Assembly: GCA_947465395.1 (NCBI GenBank) | Contig: CANIAL010000009.1 | Coordinates: forward strand, 1-64,000 | Direction of reading: 5' to 3' | Length of the DNA stretch: 64,000 nucleotides | Origin: Alphaproteobacteria bacterium | Lineage (GTDB): Bacteria; Pseudomonadota; Alphaproteobacteria; Micropepsales; Micropepsaceae | Part shown: piece by piece, positions 33,071-41,412 of the stretch | Position numbering within the stretch: position 1 is the first letter of the stretch | Layout of the letters: each line of letters begins with the position of its first letter | Position numbers and translations under genes: made by a program | The notes under the pieces: model-generated | Databases searched by the model: none | What the model was told of the DNA's origin: nothing | What the model saw: the letters and a program-made list of their open reading frames with translations, nothing else

Positions 33071-34444
33071 TCAGCCCTTCAAGGCTCGAAACGCCGCCAG
33101 CGCCCGTTCACGCCCCGCTTTCAGGTCCATGATGGGCGCGGGGTAATGTTTGGGCGGCTGCGGCGCGTCCCAGGGATGGTGGATGTATTTGTCCGGCAAA
33201 TTCGCCAGCTCCGGCACGAAGCGGCGGACATAATCTCCCTTGGGATCGAACTTCTCGCCCTGCAAGACCGGATTGAAGATGCGGAAAAAAGGCGCGGCAT
33301 CGGCGCCGCAGCCCGCCACCCATTGCCAGTTGGCGCTGTTGCTGGCCAAATCCGCATCCACCAGGCAATCCCGGAACCATTTTTCGCCGTCCCGCCAGTC
33401 GATCAGCAGATGCTTGATCAACAGGCTGGCCACGATCATGCGCACGCGGTTGTGCATCCAGCCCGTCTGCCAGAGCTGGCGCATGCCCGCATCCACGATG
33501 GGAATGCCGGTCATGCCGCGTGTCCAGGCGCGAAAGTCCTTGGGGCTGTGCCGCCATGGGAAATTTCCGAAGCGCGTGTCCAGCGGCTTTTCCGGCAGGT
33601 TCGGATTGTGAAACAGCAGCTGCGCGCAGAATTCGCGCCAGCCCAGTTCCTTCAGGAATGTCTCCGCGCCTTCGCCATGGCCATGCGTGCGTACCGCATG
33701 CCAGGCCTGGCGCGGCGAAATCTCGCCCCAGTGCAGATGCGGCGACAGGCGCGAGGTGCCACCAACGCCCGGCATGTCGCGGGCGGTCTTGTAATCGGCG
33801 ATGCGATCCAGGAAATCATACAGCGCCGCCTGTGCGGGTCCTTCGCCCGGTGTCCAGTCAAAGCCTTTCGCCCAGTCCGGTCTGGTGGGAAGCAGCTTCC
33901 AGCTTTCCAGCGTATCGCCCGCCACGGGATGGAAGACCAGCTTGCGCGGCGCGGGCAGGGGCATTGCAACATCGGCCAGCCGCATGGCCTTCCAGAAGGG
34001 CGTGAAAACCCGGAACGGCTTTCCGGCCTGTGTCTTGAACGCATCCGGTTCATGCAGCAGCGCGGCGTTGAAACTTTCCACGCGCACCCCGCTTTTTTCC
34101 AGCGACATGGCCAGCCGCGCATCGCGGGCCAGGGCATGCGGTTCATGACAGCGGTTCCATGCAATTCTGTCGGCGCCGGTTTCACGCAGCAGCGCCGGGA
34201 TGATGGTTTCGGGATCACCCCGCTTCAGCACCAAGTGCCCGCCCAGTGACTTGTCCAGCGATTTGTCCAGCGCGGCCAGGGAATGATGCAGCCACCAGCG
34301 CGCTGCGCCGCCCGGCACCCAGGGCGCAGCATCCTCCAGGATGAACAGCGCAATGACGGGCGCGCCCGCTGCCGCCGCCGCGTGCAAGGCCGGATTGTCG
34401 AACAGGCGCAAGTCCTGGCGGAACCAGACAAGGACGGGTTTCAT
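33071..34444 (-). CDS. phr: Deoxyribodipyrimidine photolyase
   Basis: 457 residues from the ATG at 34444. It repairs cyclobutane pyrimidine dimers in DNA using blue light and FAD. N-terminal alpha/beta antenna domain: VLVWFRQDLRLFDNPAL. C-terminal FAD domain: TSRLSPHLHWGEISPRQ, WREFCAQLLFHNP, WTRGMTGIPIVDAGMRQLWQTGWMHNRVRMIVASLL, DWRDGEKWF, LASNSANWQWVAGCGADAAPFFRIFNP. The WNRCHEP and tryptophans of the electron-transfer chain are present. It lies 31 bp after tag, in a run of DNA-repair genes with tag; cysK follows after 24 bp. Confidence 0.96.
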   Translation of the reverse strand: MKPVLVWFRQDLRLFDNPALHAAAAAGAPVIALFILEDAAPWVPGGAARWWLHHSLAALDKSLDKSLGGHLVLKRGDPETIIPALLRETGADRIAWNRCHEPHALARDARLAMSLEKSGVRVESFNAALLHEPDAFKTQAGKPFRVFTPFWKAMRLADVAMPLPAPRKLVFHPVAGDTLESWKLLPTRPDWAKGFDWTPGEGPAQAALYDFLDRIADYKTARDMPGVGGTSRLSPHLHWGEISPRQAWHAVRTHGHGEGAETFLKELGWREFCAQLLFHNPNLPEKPLDTRFGNFPWRHSPKDFRAWTRGMTGIPIVDAGMRQLWQTGWMHNRVRMIVASLLIKHLLIDWRDGEKWFRDCLVDADLASNSANWQWVAGCGADAAPFFRIFNPVLQGEKFDPKGDYVRRFVPELANLPDKYIHHPWDAPQPPKHYPAPIMDLKAGRERALAAFRALKG

Positions 34445-34475
34445 GGCTGGTATACGAAGCGCGCGCCGATTCGGA

Positions 34476-35072
34476 TCAGCGTTTCTTTCCCGCCAGCTTT
34501 TCGCATTCGTCATGCCGGAAACAGGTGGTGACATGGTCATTGACCATGCCCACGGCCTGGGCAAAGGCATAGACGATCACCGGGCCGCAGAAATTGAAGC
34601 CGCGCTGTTTCAATTCCCTGGCCAGGTCTTCGCTCATCTCCGTCTGGGCGGGAATCTGGGTGCGCTGGCGGAAGCGATTCTGTTTCGGCTTGCCGTCCAC
34701 ATGCTTCCAGATCAGGTCGTGAAAGCCGCCCGGTTCTTTTTCCTCGATCTCCAGCCACAATTTCGCGCCGCGAATGGCGGCCTCGATCTTGGCGCGGCTG
34801 CGGACAATGCCTTCATTCTTCAAGAGCCGGTTGATGTCGCGGCTGCCATAGCGGGCGATCTTCTCCGGCGCGAAATTGTCAAAGGCGGCGCGGAAACTGT
34901 CGCGCTTGCGCAGGATGGTGATCCAGGAAAGCCCGGCCTGGAAACCGTCAAGCACCAGCTTTTCATACAGGGCGCGGGGATCATGTTCCGGCACGCCCCA
35001 TTCACTGTCGTGATAGTCCATGTAAAGTGGATCAAGACCCGGCCAGGCGCAGCGGATTTTTTCCTTGCTCAC
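34476..35072 (-). CDS. tag: DNA-3-methyladenine glycosylase I
   Basis: 198 residues. Tag excises 3-methyladenine from DNA in base excision repair. Signs: KIRCAWPGLDPLYMDYHDSEWGVP with the first zinc Cys and the conserved YHD-EWG, LYEKLVLDGFQAGLSWITILRKR, and the C-terminal FNFCGPVIVYAFAQAVGMVNDHVTTCFRH. The N-terminal Cys and the C-terminal His/Cys/His set form the zinc snap. GTG start overlaps the ygfZ stop (GTGA). Co-oriented with the photolyase, giving a small DNA-damage repair group. Confidence 0.96.
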   Translation of the reverse strand: MSKEKIRCAWPGLDPLYMDYHDSEWGVPEHDPRALYEKLVLDGFQAGLSWITILRKRDSFRAAFDNFAPEKIARYGSRDINRLLKNEGIVRSRAKIEAAIRGAKLWLEIEEKEPGGFHDLIWKHVDGKPKQNRFRQRTQIPAQTEMSEDLARELKQRGFNFCGPVIVYAFAQAVGMVNDHVTTCFRHDECEKLAGKKR

Positions 35073-35896
35073 AGGAAGGCCGGCTTGCTGATCGTGACGG
35101 CGACATCGCCCGCAGCATACGGTCCGGCATCTTCCGCCAGCCGGTCCAGCCTTATCAGGGCAAAGCCTTCTGCGTCATGCACCGCCGCGATCTCGCCAAT
35201 CTCGCCTTTGCCGGTGATGTGCGCGCCCAGCGTCAACGCGCCCGCACCTTTCACCATCAGCAGGCGTTTGCGCGCCGTGCCGCGATGCTTCATGCGCGCG
35301 GTCAGTTCCTGGCCCACATAACAGCCCTTGTCGAACGACACCGCCCGCAATTCATCCAGCCCGGCATCCAGCGCGAAAATGTGATCGCTGCCGAAATCGC
35401 CCGACTCCGGCACGCCCAGCTTGCGGCGCAGCGCATGATACGCTTCCGGTCCCGGCAAGCCTGCGGGCATTTCGGCAATCGCGCCAATCGAACGGCGCGG
35501 CAAGCCTTCAAGTCGCGGATCGTCGAAACTGACGGCGCGGTCCGCATATGGCACCGGGCGATTGTCGGGATGGCCCGCCAGCACAATATAAACGCCAAGC
35601 TGGGGGCGAAGCTCGATCTCCACCTTGGCCCGCAGCCGGTACAGCTTCAGCCGCTTCACCAGCGCCTCGGCCGCCACGCCTGCGCAATCAAGCAGCAGCG
35701 CGCCTTCGCCTTCCACGACAAAAAAATCAAACAGAATCTTGCCCTGCGGCGTCAGCAGCGCGGCATACAGCGCCTTGCCGGGGACCAGCGCCTCGACATC
35801 ATTGGTCACAAGCCCCTGCAGGAAGCTGCGCGCCTCTGCCCCGGCAAGGGCAATGACGGCGCGGTCTGTTAAATGGGCTGGTTCCATCCCTACCAA
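35069..35896 (-). CDS. ygfZ: YgfZ/GcvT-domain folate-binding protein
   Basis: 275 residues. The signature K-G-C-Y-x-G-Q-E motif is present as DKGCYVGQELTARMKHRG, with the conserved Cys. The N-terminal GcvT-like domain includes RSFLQGLVTNDV and AALLTPQGKILFDFFV. YgfZ/IBA57 proteins assist iron-sulfur cluster assembly in a tetrahydrofolate-dependent manner. A TTG at 35896 has G-rich ribosome-binding sequence five bases upstream; an ATG at 35887 is the alternative start. Overlaps tag by GTGA. The upstream G run belongs to a partial palindromic repeat. Confidence 0.93.
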   Translation of the reverse strand: MVGMEPAHLTDRAVIALAGAEARSFLQGLVTNDVEALVPGKALYAALLTPQGKILFDFFVVEGEGALLLDCAGVAAEALVKRLKLYRLRAKVEIELRPQLGVYIVLAGHPDNRPVPYADRAVSFDDPRLEGLPRRSIGAIAEMPAGLPGPEAYHALRRKLGVPESGDFGSDHIFALDAGLDELRAVSFDKGCYVGQELTARMKHRGTARKRLLMVKGAGALTLGAHITGKGEIGEIAAVHDAEGFALIRLDRLAEDAGPYAAGDVAVTISKPAFL

Positions 35897-35900
35897 CTAA

Positions 35901-35940
35901 TCCCCCCCGCCAACCTTGCCAAGATGAGGGGGGAGGGGGT
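35901..35940. repeat. Partial intergenic palindromic hairpin between divergent genes
   Basis: A C-rich arm (TCCCCCCCGCC), a short spacer and a G-rich arm (GGGGGGAGGGGG) form a hairpin like the second half of the full elements. It supplies the ribosome-binding G run of ygfZ. Confidence 0.55.
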
Positions 35941-35954
35941 AACCCGGTAACCGC

Positions 35955-37298
35955 ATGACTGACACATTCGATCTCCTGGTCCGGGGCGGCACAATCGCCA
36001 CCTCCAATGGCATTGCCCCCGGCGATATTGGGGTCATTGGCGGGCGCATCGCCGCCATCGGGTCGCTTTCCGGGGCCAAGGCCGCCGAGATTTTCGAGGC
36101 CAAGGGCCTGCATGTCCTGCCCGGCGTCATAGACAGCCAGGTGCATTTCCGCGAACCGGGCAATCCGGCCAAGGAAGACCTGGAAAGCGGCACCCGCGCC
36201 GCCATCCTGGGCGGCGTCACCGGCATTTTCGAAATGCCCAATACTGCGCCCCCCACCACCACCCGCGCCGCCATCGAAGACAAGCTCGCCCGCGCCAAGG
36301 GCCGGATGCATTGCGATTATGCTTTTTACGTGGGCGCGACACCGGCCAATATCGGCGCGCTTGCCGAACTGGAAAGACTGCCCGGCGTCTGCGGCGTGAA
36401 GGCGTTTCTGGGGTCTTCCACCGGCACGCTCCTGCTTTCCAGCCCCGAAGACATTTTGGCGGCGTTGCGTGCGGGCAAGCGCCGCGTCGCCGTTCATTCC
36501 GAAGATGAAGACCGGCTGATCGCCCGCAAGCCTTTTGCGGAACGCGGCAAGCCCTGGACGCATCCGGTCTGGCGCGACGTGGAAACCGCGCGCGGCTCCA
36601 CCGAGCGCGTGCTGGCATTGGCCAAGAAAGCCGGCCGCCGCCTGCATGTGCTGCATGTGACCACGGGGGACGAGATTCCGCTGCTGGCCGCGTCCAAGGA
36701 TTTCGCCACCGCCGAAACCACGCCCCAGCATCTCACCTTGGCCGCGCCGGAATGTTACGAGCGGCTTGGCGCCTATGCCCAGATGAATCCCCCCATCCGC
36801 GACGCCAGCCACCGCGAAGCCTTGTGGAAAGCGGTGCGCGACGGCGTGATTGACGTGATCGGCTCCGACCATGCCCCGCACACCCGCGCCGAGAAAGACG
36901 GCACCTATCCCGACACGCCATCGGGCATGCCGGGCGTGCAGACCCTAGTCACCTTGCTGCTGGATCACGTCAACAAGGGCAACATGACGCTTGAACGCTT
37001 CGTGGATTTGACCGCCCATGGCCCGCAGCGCATTTTCGGCATCGCGGGCAAGGGGCGCATCGCGCGCGGCTATGACGCCGACTTCACCATCATTGACCTG
37101 AAACACAGCCGCACCATCGAGAATAAATGGATCGCATCCCACTGCGGCTGGACGCCCTTTGACGGCATGAAGACACAAGGCTGGGCGGTGGCTGCGATCC
37201 TGCGCGGGCAAATCGTGATGCGCGATTGCGAACTGGTGGCCAAGGCGTCGGGCGAGCCGCTGCGTTTCGTGGAAACGCTCACGCCCGAAGCCGCTTAA
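35955..37298 (+). CDS. pyrC: Dihydroorotase (QxH subclass)
   Basis: 447 residues of the cyclic amidohydrolase family. The protein resembles dihydroorotases of the subgroup with a QVHFREPG motif: DSQVHFREPGNPAKEDLESGTRAA, in which the first His of the usual HxH metal pair is Gln. Other residues are present: EMPNTAPP, the carbamylated Lys in GVKAFLGSSTG, HSEDE, HVLHVTT, and GSDHAPHT. It would convert carbamoyl aspartate to dihydroorotate in pyrimidine synthesis. Because the metal ligand is altered and pyrB is absent here, a different cyclic amide substrate is possible. It is followed by LysE with a TAATG overlap. Confidence 0.85.
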   Translation: MTDTFDLLVRGGTIATSNGIAPGDIGVIGGRIAAIGSLSGAKAAEIFEAKGLHVLPGVIDSQVHFREPGNPAKEDLESGTRAAILGGVTGIFEMPNTAPPTTTRAAIEDKLARAKGRMHCDYAFYVGATPANIGALAELERLPGVCGVKAFLGSSTGTLLLSSPEDILAALRAGKRRVAVHSEDEDRLIARKPFAERGKPWTHPVWRDVETARGSTERVLALAKKAGRRLHVLHVTTGDEIPLLAASKDFATAETTPQHLTLAAPECYERLGAYAQMNPPIRDASHREALWKAVRDGVIDVIGSDHAPHTRAEKDGTYPDTPSGMPGVQTLVTLLLDHVNKGNMTLERFVDLTAHGPQRIFGIAGKGRIARGYDADFTIIDLKHSRTIENKWIASHCGWTPFDGMKTQGWAVAAILRGQIVMRDCELVAKASGEPLRFVETLTPEAA

Positions 37299-37957
37299 TG
37301 AATTATCTTGTCCTGATCCTGTCCGGCGTCGCCATGGGGCTGATCGCGGCGGTGCCCATCGGCCCCGTCAATCTCATCTGCATCCGGCGCAGCTTCGCCT
37401 TCGGGCCGCTGAACGGTTTTGTCTCCGGGTTGGGGGCGGCGCTGGGCGACGGCGTCTTCGCCATCGTGGTGGGCATGGGCCTGACTTGGGTGGCGCAGCT
37501 GATCGAAGGTTATAGTTTTGTCATCGAGCTGGTCGGCGCCTGCATCCTTCTGTATTTCGGCTGGCATTCCCTGACCGCGCCGCCTGTCGCCCGCAATCTT
37601 GATTGCGAAGTGAATGAAGGGTCTGGCACGGGCGGCTCCGGCCTGGTGCGGGCCATGGCCTCCACCTTTGTCCTTACCGTCACCAATCCCGCCACGCTTG
37701 TGGCCTTCACCGCCATGTTCTCGGGCGTGGGCGGCCTGGCGGGCGGGCCGGGCAGCTACCTGGATGCCGGGCTGGTGGTGGCAGGCGTGGTGGGCGGTTC
37801 GGCCGGCTGGTGGCTGGTCCTGACCATGATCATCGGCCTGTTCCACACAAAAATCAGCGACACCGCCATCCGGCGCATCAACCAGGGTTCCGGCATATTG
37901 GTGGGGCTGTTCGGGCTGGCGGTCCTGGGCAATCTGGCCCGCAAACTGTTTTTCTGA
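37298..37957 (+). CDS. LysE-family amino acid exporter
   Basis: 219 residues. The ATG at 37298 overlaps the upstream stop (TAATG); a longer frame from 37226 would intrude deep into pyrC. Six hydrophobic segments. The LysE/RhtB signature is visible as AAVPIGPVNLICIRRSFAFGPLNGFVSGLGAALGDGVF, with the later FVLTVTNPATLVAFTAMFSG segment. It exports amino acids or metabolites through the inner membrane. Substrate cannot be determined. Co-transcription with the dihydroorotase-like gene is likely from the overlap. Confidence 0.9.
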   Translation: MNYLVLILSGVAMGLIAAVPIGPVNLICIRRSFAFGPLNGFVSGLGAALGDGVFAIVVGMGLTWVAQLIEGYSFVIELVGACILLYFGWHSLTAPPVARNLDCEVNEGSGTGGSGLVRAMASTFVLTVTNPATLVAFTAMFSGVGGLAGGPGSYLDAGLVVAGVVGGSAGWWLVLTMIIGLFHTKISDTAIRRINQGSGILVGLFGLAVLGNLARKLFF

Positions 37958-38026
37958 GCCTTTAAAGTGCCGTTTTGCTTCTGCAATAAGGGGGGGCTAA
38001 ATAGGGCCTTTCCTGGAGCGGATATC

Positions 38027-38599
38027 ATGCGGATTTGGGCAATTCTGGCGGTGACCCTGGTGGCGACACCTGCCTTGGCGCAGAAGGCTCCGACCCCGCC
38101 GCCTGCATCCATGCCCGCGGCTGCGCCCGCCGCCGCTGCTGCCGACCCGCTCAGCCAGGCCGCCAACGAGGCCTATCTTGCCAATAACGCCAAGCGGCAG
38201 GGCGTCATCAAGCGGCCCAGCGGCCTTCAGTTCAAGATTCTGCAGAATGGTTTTGGCAAGCGCCCGGGCCTGACCGACACAGTGCAAGTCTATTACACGG
38301 GCACCATGATCAACGGGAAGATTTTCGACGGCACCTCGCCGGGCCTGCCCGCATCCTTCAAGGTCAATGGCGTCATCCCAGGCTGGACCGAGGCGCTGAC
38401 CATCATGCGCGAAGGCGATCACTGGCAGTTGGTGATACCGCCCAACCTGGGTTACGGCCCGCGTGGCGCCGGCGCCATGATCCCGCCCAACCAGGTGCTG
38501 GTGTTCGATGTCACCCTGGTCGCCACCACGGCCCTGCCCAAGAAGGGCGAGCCTGGCTACCAGCCCGATCCCAACGACCCGGATGAAAAGCAGCAATAG
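38027..38599 (+). CDS. Exported FKBP-type peptidyl-prolyl isomerase
   Basis: 190 residues, ATG with GGAG upstream. Signal peptide MRIWAILAVTLVATPALAQ, then a Pro/Ala-rich linker (about 20-50). FKBP domain from about residue 75: DTVQVYYTGTMINGKIFDGTS, VIPGWTEALTIMREGDHWQLVIPPNLGYG, MIPPNQVLVFDVTLV. The VIPGW and YG contact residues of the rapamycin/proline pocket are intact. It is predicted to help fold periplasmic or outer-membrane proteins. The C-terminal tail is acidic and proline-rich (PDPNDPDEKQQ). 18 bp separate it from the glucan synthase-like gene. Confidence 0.93.
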   Translation: MRIWAILAVTLVATPALAQKAPTPPPASMPAAAPAAAAADPLSQAANEAYLANNAKRQGVIKRPSGLQFKILQNGFGKRPGLTDTVQVYYTGTMINGKIFDGTSPGLPASFKVNGVIPGWTEALTIMREGDHWQLVIPPNLGYGPRGAGAMIPPNQVLVFDVTLVATTALPKKGEPGYQPDPNDPDEKQQ

Positions 38600-38617
38600 C
38601 CTTCGCGGAATGAAGCG

Positions 38618-41263
38618 GTGAAAAGGCTTCCCAAATTCCTGGCGCAACGCTGGAAGAGCCGCGGCGGGCGCATCCGCATCGGCATCGCCATGGTGATGGT
38701 GCTGGGCGCGACCGCCCTGTTCTGGGTCAGCCGCGACTACACCATCGCGGCGCCCGAATGGGACGGGCAGGTGCGCGCCGTCGCCTATTCGCCCAGCCAC
38801 ACGTTCAACGACTACCAGCGCATGCATGTGCCGCCGGAGCAGATTGACCGCGATCTGCGCCAGCTCTCGCGCATCACCGGCCATATCCGAACCTATACCG
38901 TGGATAGCGGGCTGGACCGTGTGCCGGAGATTGCGCGGCGCTATGGCCTGATCGTGTCCATGGGCATCTGGATTTCCCAGGATTTGGACGAGAATGAAAA
39001 ACAGATCGCCCTGGGCATCAAGACCGCGCTGGCCAACCGGCGGGTGATTGACCGGGTGATCGTGGGCAACGAAACCCAGCTGGAAGGTTACGTCACCCCC
39101 GAACAGCTGATCGAATATATCGCCCGCGTCCGCGCCGCCTTGCCCGCCCGCATCAAGGTGACCACGGCCGAGCCCTGGACCACCTGGCTGCTGAACCCGG
39201 AAGTCGCCGAAAGCGTGGACGTGATTTTCGTCCATCTGCTGCCCTATTGGGAGAACACGCATATCACCGGCGCCATCGGTTTCGTGGACCGCGCCTTTGA
39301 CACCATGAAGAAGACCTTTCCCGCCACGCCCATCGTCATCGGCGAAGCGGGCTGGCCGTCGGAAGGGCGTACGCGCGGCAGCGCCGAAGCCTCCACCGCC
39401 AACGAGGCCTATTTCGTGCGCGCCTTTGTCCATGACGCCATGGAGAAAGGGTATGACTATTACCTGATGGAAGGCTTCGACCAGCCCTGGAAGAACCGGG
39501 GCGAGGGCGCGGTGGGCGCCTATTGGGGCCTGTTCGACGCCAACGGCAATCCCAAATTCTTCTTCACGGGCTTGCTGCGCGCCTTCCCCGAATGGCGCAG
39601 CTATGCGCTGGTGGCGGCCATCATCACGCTGGCGCTGGGACTGTTCATCCTCAGCCGCATGCCGCGCGTGCGCCAGACCGGTTACCTGGTGATGGGCGGT
39701 CTGATTGCGCTGGTCTCAACCGGATTGCTGGCGCTGATAGACGCCACGGCGCTGGAATATATAGACCCCGCCGACATCATCGCCATGATCGCCATGTCGC
39801 CTTTGGTGATCCTGGCCTGCGCCATCATCCTGACCGAGGGCGTGGAGCTGGCGGCCAGCATGTGGCGGGTGGACCGGCGGCTGCACCATGCCGTGATCGC
39901 GGAAATCAGCCCGCGCGTGTCCATTCATTTGCCCACCTATAACGAACCGCCCCAGATGGTGATCGAGACGCTGACGGCGCTGGCGCGGCTGGATTATGAA
40001 AACTATGAAGTCATCATCCTGGACAACAACACGCCGGACCCGGCGGTGTGGCGGCCTGTGGAAGCCTTTGCCAAAACACTGGGCCCGCAATTCCGCTTTT
40101 TCCATTTCGACAATGTGAAGGGTTTCAAGGCCGGCGCGCTGAACCGCGCCCTGGCGCTGACCGATCCCGCCGCCACCCATATCGCGGTGATCGACAGCGA
40201 TTACCAGGTGCAGCCTTTCTGGCTGCGCCGGGTGATGCCGCATTTCGCCGCCCCCGGCACGGCGCTGGTGCAGGGACCGCAGGATTACCGCGACGCGCAG
40301 GAAAACATCTTCAAATCCATGGCGTATGAGGAATATCGCGGCTTCTTCCATATCGGCATGGTGGAGCGCAACGAGCACAACGCCATCATCCAGCACGGCA
40401 CCATGACGGCGGTGACCCGCGCCGCGCTGGAGGAAGTGGGCGGCTGGAGCGAATGGTGCATCACCGAGGATACCGAGCTGGGCCTGAAGCTGTTCGAGGC
40501 CGGGTACAAGGCCGCCTATATTCCGCAAAGCATGGGCTGGGGACTTATTCCCGACACGCTGGAAGCCTTCATGTCCCAGCGTTACCGCTGGGTCTATGGC
40601 GCCATGCAGATGCTGAAGCATCATGCGGGCGCGATTTTCCTGGGCCGCAGCAAGCTGACCTGGGAACAGCGGTACCAGTTTTTGTCCGGCTGGCTGCCCT
40701 GGATTTCCGATGGGCTGGGCATGGTGGTGACCTTGACGGCGCTGTGCTGGACGGCGGCCATGTGGGCCTTCCCGTCCTATGTGGACGTGCCCATGCCCGC
40801 CTTGTCGGCGGCGGCGCTGGCGCTGTTCGCCACCAAGATGGTGAAAACCCTGCTGCTCTATCCGCCCAAGGTGCGGTCCGGCTTGCGCGGCGCGGTGCTG
40901 GCCTCGGTGGCGGGATTGTCGCTGACCCATTCCGTCAGCAAGGCCATGTGGACGGGACTGTTCACATCCGGCAAGCCGTTCCTGCGCACGCCCAAATGCG
41001 AAGATAGCGCCAAGTTCAGCCAGGTGCTGCGGGTGGTGTGGCAGGAAACGTCTTTGCTGGTGCTGCTGCTGGCCGCCATGGTGTCCATGGGCTTCGACCG
41101 CGGCTTCCAGGACCCGGCGGTCAGCCTGTGGATGGTGATGCTGGGCGTGCAGAGTCTTCCCTACGCCGCCACTTTCGCCTTTGCGACCATCTCGGCGCTA
41201 TCGAACAAGAAGGCAGCGCCGACTTTGGAAAGAACCGGAACGGTTCTTTCCAAAGCGGCTTGA
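38618..41263 (+). CDS. GH17-GT2 fusion: beta-glucan synthase / transglycosylase-like membrane protein
   Basis: 881 residues with two catalytic parts. After a first membrane helix, residues about 45-330 are a GH17-like domain: acid/base Glu in IVGNETQLEG (near 150) and nucleophile Glu in VIGEAGWPSEG (near 242). Membrane helices follow (about 330-420). Residues about 425-680 are a processive family-2 glycosyltransferase: HLPTYNEPP, the UDP-binding region, DSD (near 525), TEDTELG (near 616) and QRYRW (near 653). C-terminal membrane helices end the protein. This architecture is known from NdvB/NdvC-like beta-1,3-glucan proteins of Pseudomonas and rhizobia. It would make and remodel cyclic or linear beta-glucan across the inner membrane. 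Confidence 0.9.
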   Translation: MKRLPKFLAQRWKSRGGRIRIGIAMVMVLGATALFWVSRDYTIAAPEWDGQVRAVAYSPSHTFNDYQRMHVPPEQIDRDLRQLSRITGHIRTYTVDSGLDRVPEIARRYGLIVSMGIWISQDLDENEKQIALGIKTALANRRVIDRVIVGNETQLEGYVTPEQLIEYIARVRAALPARIKVTTAEPWTTWLLNPEVAESVDVIFVHLLPYWENTHITGAIGFVDRAFDTMKKTFPATPIVIGEAGWPSEGRTRGSAEASTANEAYFVRAFVHDAMEKGYDYYLMEGFDQPWKNRGEGAVGAYWGLFDANGNPKFFFTGLLRAFPEWRSYALVAAIITLALGLFILSRMPRVRQTGYLVMGGLIALVSTGLLALIDATALEYIDPADIIAMIAMSPLVILACAIILTEGVELAASMWRVDRRLHHAVIAEISPRVSIHLPTYNEPPQMVIETLTALARLDYENYEVIILDNNTPDPAVWRPVEAFAKTLGPQFRFFHFDNVKGFKAGALNRALALTDPAATHIAVIDSDYQVQPFWLRRVMPHFAAPGTALVQGPQDYRDAQENIFKSMAYEEYRGFFHIGMVERNEHNAIIQHGTMTAVTRAALEEVGGWSEWCITEDTELGLKLFEAGYKAAYIPQSMGWGLIPDTLEAFMSQRYRWVYGAMQMLKHHAGAIFLGRSKLTWEQRYQFLSGWLPWISDGLGMVVTLTALCWTAAMWAFPSYVDVPMPALSAAALALFATKMVKTLLLYPPKVRSGLRGAVLASVAGLSLTHSVSKAMWTGLFTSGKPFLRTPKCEDSAKFSQVLRVVWQETSLLVLLLAAMVSMGFDRGFQDPAVSLWMVMLGVQSLPYAATFAFATISALSNKKAAPTLERTGTVLSKAA

Positions 41264-41286
41264 GCTTGTTTCCTTTTTATTTTTTA

Positions 41287-41402
41287 CCCCCTCCGGTTTC
41301 AGCTTCCGCTCGGCTGCTCGGCCTCCGGCCTTCGCACATGCCTCGCTCGCTGAAACCACCTCCCCCTCTTGTGCGCGTGCCGCGCACGATGGGGAGGCGG
41401 GT
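41287..41402 (+). repeat. Intergenic palindromic element, full copy 2
   Basis: Same start CCCCCTCCGGTTTCAGC and arm GCTGAAACC as the 7.7-kb copy, with a different middle (CTGCTCGGCCTCCGGCC). The second hairpin is CTCCCCCT...GGGGAGG capped by GTGCGCG-TGC-CGCGCAC (41371-41387). Lies between two convergent genes. Confidence 0.85.
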
Positions 41403-41412
41403 CTGAGTTTTC

